A stretch of 64,000 bases of DNA from JAYWGN01 sp043778255 (GTDB lineage: Bacteria; Bacteroidota; Bacteroidia; Chitinophagales; Chitinophagaceae): positions 1 to 64,000 of the forward strand of contig JAYWGN010000046.1 in assembly GCA_043778255.1 (NCBI GenBank). Direction: 5' to 3'. The notes beneath the pieces are model-generated. The model was not told the origin of the DNA and did not search any database. It saw only the letters and a program-made list of their open reading frames with translations. Below are positions 61,779 through 64,000 of the stretch, in pieces. The first letter of the stretch is position 1; each line of letters opens with the position of its first letter. The translations under genes and the position numbers were made by a program.

Positions 61779-63518
61779 ATGTATATACTCGGAATTAATG
61801 CCTACCATGCCGATAGTAGTGCAGCCATTTTTAAAGATGGTGTAATGATAGCAGCTACAGAAGAAGAACGTTTTACTCGTATAAAACACTGGGCTGGTTT
61901 TCCTGTGTTAGCTATTCAATTCTGCCTACAAGAGGCTTGTATTACTTTAGATCAAGTAGATTACATAACCATTGGTCGTGACCCAAAAGCTAAATTTGGC
62001 AAAAAATTAATGTACTTACTTAAAAACCCCGCATCAGTTAAAGAGGCCTTAATAAGAAGGAAAAATAGTAAAAAAGTAGCTTCATTAGAGCAAGAATTTA
62101 AAACTATTGACGCCACTGTACCTTACGAAATTATAAAAGAAAAAATTTGCAATATTGAACATCATCGTAGCCACTTAGCTTCTGCTTTTTTTGCATCGCC
62201 TTATGAGGAGTCGGCTATATTGTCAATTGATGGTAGTGGCGATTTTACTACTACAATGATTGCTACTGGCAAGGGAAATCAAATTACCGTATTGGATAGT
62301 ATTGACTTTCCTGTGAGTTGCGGTTTATTTTATACTGCTTTTACTCAATACTTGGGTTTTCCACATTATGGTGATGAGTATAAGGTAATGGGCTTGGCGC
62401 CTTATGGCGAACCAAAGTACATTGATAAGGTTAAAAAAACATTGAATTTTTTACCTAATGGTTTATTTAGTTGGAACACCGAATACTTTGTAGAGCCAAC
62501 TAAAGCAGGGTTAAAATATGAAAATAATGTTCCTTTAGTTGGTAATTTGTTTTCACAAAAATTTGTAGAAGAGTTTGGGCCAGTAAGGCAACAGGGCGAT
62601 GAGTTAACACAATACCATAAGGATATGGCAACATCTGTACAACGTGTAACAGAGCAATTAATATTCCACATACTTATTAAACTTAGAGAACGTACTGGTT
62701 TAGAAAATATTTGCATAGCAGGTGGTGTAGCACAAAACAGTGTAGCCAATGGCAAAATAGCCGAAGCCACAGGCTTTAAAAATGTGTATATACCAAGTGC
62801 AGGCCACGATGCGGGTATTAGTATGGGTTCGGCATTGTACCAATATAACCATGTGTTGCAACAGCCAAGGGCAGCACCAATATACAGTGCATACACTGGT
62901 AGCAAATTTACAAACGACGAAATTGAAACTTTTTTAAAAAGCCGAAATATAAAATATACTAAGCTACCCGATGAAGAATTGTATGATGTAGTTACCAATA
63001 AATTAATAGAGCCAGGTGTAGTAGGATGGTTCAATGGTAGAGCCGAATTTGGCCCTAGGGCTTTGGGTGCAAGAAGTATTATAGCTGACCCTCGTAACGA
63101 AAAAGCAAAAGAGTTACTTAATGCCAAAGTTAAGCGTAGAGAGAGTTTTAGACCATTTGCACCATCAATACTTAAGGAGTATGTAAGCGACTATTTTACC
63201 AAACACGACGAAGTTCCTTTTATGGAAAAAGTATATCCTATAATACCTGAAAAACAAAAAGAAATACCAGCCGTAACCCATGTTGACGGTACGGGTAGGT
63301 TGCAAACAGTGGACAAAACAATAACACCACGATATTATAATTTGATTGAAGCCTTTAGAAAAAAAACTGGTGTACCCATATTACTCAATACGTCATTCAA
63401 CGAAAACGAACCCATTGTAAATACACCTGAGGAAGCACTCAATTGTTTTTTACGTACACAAATGGATATGTTAGTTTTAGAAAATTGTGTGGTTGACAGA
63501 AAAGACCAAATTATTTAA
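61779..63518 (+). CDS. Carbamoyltransferase (NodU/CmcH family)
   Basis: A 579-residue enzyme that makes carbamoyl adenylate from carbamoyl phosphate and ATP and moves the carbamoyl group to a hydroxyl. YILGINAYHADSSAAIFKDGVMIAATEEERFTRIKHW starts the Kae1-like domain. IEHHRSHLASAFFASPYE near residue 127 holds metal-binding His residues; ICIAGGVAQNSVANGKI near residue 310 continues the fold. The C-terminal domain has GWFNGRAEFGPRALGARSIIADPRN and NTSFNENEPIV. In nodulation factors and O-antigens such enzymes carbamoylate sugar hydroxyls; that is the likely role here. Last gene of the polysaccharide locus in view. Confidence 0.92.
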   Translation: MYILGINAYHADSSAAIFKDGVMIAATEEERFTRIKHWAGFPVLAIQFCLQEACITLDQVDYITIGRDPKAKFGKKLMYLLKNPASVKEALIRRKNSKKVASLEQEFKTIDATVPYEIIKEKICNIEHHRSHLASAFFASPYEESAILSIDGSGDFTTTMIATGKGNQITVLDSIDFPVSCGLFYTAFTQYLGFPHYGDEYKVMGLAPYGEPKYIDKVKKTLNFLPNGLFSWNTEYFVEPTKAGLKYENNVPLVGNLFSQKFVEEFGPVRQQGDELTQYHKDMATSVQRVTEQLIFHILIKLRERTGLENICIAGGVAQNSVANGKIAEATGFKNVYIPSAGHDAGISMGSALYQYNHVLQQPRAAPIYSAYTGSKFTNDEIETFLKSRNIKYTKLPDEELYDVVTNKLIEPGVVGWFNGRAEFGPRALGARSIIADPRNEKAKELLNAKVKRRESFRPFAPSILKEYVSDYFTKHDEVPFMEKVYPIIPEKQKEIPAVTHVDGTGRLQTVDKTITPRYYNLIEAFRKKTGVPILLNTSFNENEPIVNTPEEALNCFLRTQMDMLVLENCVVDRKDQII

Positions 63519-63550
63519 TCGAATTAAGTAACTTTAGTAAAATATTTCAA

Positions 63551-64000
63551 ATGAGCACCTCTGATATTCTAGACCCTATAAAGCATTCACCTATATTACC
63601 CAAACTATTAGAAGATTTGCAATGGTTTTGGCACGATGAACAGTTACGCCGTAGAGAATTTTACGAATGGCTAACGCCAAATGTAAAAGCCGAATATGTA
63701 GAGGGCGAAGTAATCATGCACTCACCAGTTAGTATTGAACATAATAGAATTACAGGCAATTTATTTACAGCAATAAAAGTATTTTGTAATTATTATATGC
63801 CCAGTGGATATGTTGGAGTTGAAAAAATATTAACACGTTTTACTCGTAATGATTATGAACCCGATATTTGTTATTTTGGAGCTGAAAAAGCAGCCCAATT
63901 TAAGCCCAATCAAAATATATTTCCAGTACCTGATTTTATTATAGAAATAATTAGCAAGTCCACCGAAAAAAATGATAGAGTTATAAAATATACCGATTAC
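63551..64000 (+). CDS. Uma2-family (DUF820) putative endonuclease, 3' end outside window
   Basis: ATG at 63551 opens a frame that runs past the right edge after 150 codons. EYVEGEVIMHSPVSIEHNRITGNLF, then EPDICYFGAEKA and VPDFIIEIISKSTEKNDR, are the Uma2/DUF820 signatures, a PD-(D/E)xK restriction-like fold common in cyanobacteria and Bacteroidota. The cellular role is not established. 32 bases after the carbamoyltransferase stop, but probably a separate unit. Confidence 0.85.
   Translation, partial: MSTSDILDPIKHSPILPKLLEDLQWFWHDEQLRRREFYEWLTPNVKAEYVEGEVIMHSPVSIEHNRITGNLFTAIKVFCNYYMPSGYVGVEKILTRFTRNDYEPDICYFGAEKAAQFKPNQNIFPVPDFIIEIISKSTEKNDRVIKYTDY

Noticed and set aside
62402..63127. 241-codon open frame on the minus strand inside the carbamoyltransferase gene
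   Set aside because: A shadow of a highly conserved coding frame, with no start context and no recognisable protein.

Overview
The window looks like chromosome of a low-GC member of the Bacteroidota, probably close to Chitinophagaceae/Sphingobacteriia. Support: a bamA gene followed by two OmpH/Skp-type chaperone genes, a PorZ-type type IX secretion (T9SS) protein, an UpxY-type NusG paralog heading a polysaccharide operon, and promoters of the Bacteroidota form TTTG-N18-TAnnTTTG. The taxon is inferred; no rRNA is present.

Region 1 (1-16.0 kb) is core genome: the 3' end of a trimeric purine nucleoside phosphorylase gene and a GT2 gene, a DUF3109 gene, the envelope operon uppS-bamA-ompH-ompH (minus strand) ending in a hairpin terminator, two small orphan genes, an RND-type exporter, porZ-lnt, and a heparan-glucosaminide acetyltransferase-like membrane protein. 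A 19-unit heptamer array lies between bamA and ompH.

Region 2 (16.0-63.5 kb) is one large surface-polysaccharide locus on the plus strand. It opens with a canonical promoter, an untranslated leader with a possible 32-codon ORF, then UpxY antiterminator, Wza-like export lipoprotein and Wzc-like tyrosine kinase. After these come a Wzx flippase, a Wzy-like polymerase, ten glycosyltransferases, several acyl- and methyltransferases, and sugar-nucleotide genes. Three pathways can be read: (a) a UDP-ManNAc3NAcA-type path (WecB/WbpI, WbpD, WbpB, a DegT enzyme) with the HisH/HisF/WbpG amidination trio; (b) an oxidoreductase-LpxA paralog-aminotransferase set that resembles GnnA/LpxA/GnnB; (c) a CDP-hexose path (RfbF, RfbG, a CDP-paratose 2-epimerase-like protein). 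Asparagine-synthase-like and carbamoyltransferase genes near the end probably decorate the polymer. I see no priming glycosyltransferase, no UDP-GlcNAc 6-dehydrogenase and no DdhC/RfbS, so the set is completed elsewhere.

The locus is interrupted by conflict or defence cassettes: a three-gene toxin-antitoxin-chaperone module with an ADP-ribosyltransferase-like toxin and a SecB-like chaperone (26988-28194, resembling CmdTAC) between two paralogous propeller genes; an AbiEii-type nucleotidyltransferase with its partner (36969-37839); an orphan RHS tail with LysM and a possible toxin end plus a lipoprotein (38550-40224), followed by 31/32-bp repeats and a palindrome; and a HEPN-MNT pair (40523-41222). 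The last three lie around and between hisH and hisF. The window ends in a Uma2-family gene that runs off the edge.
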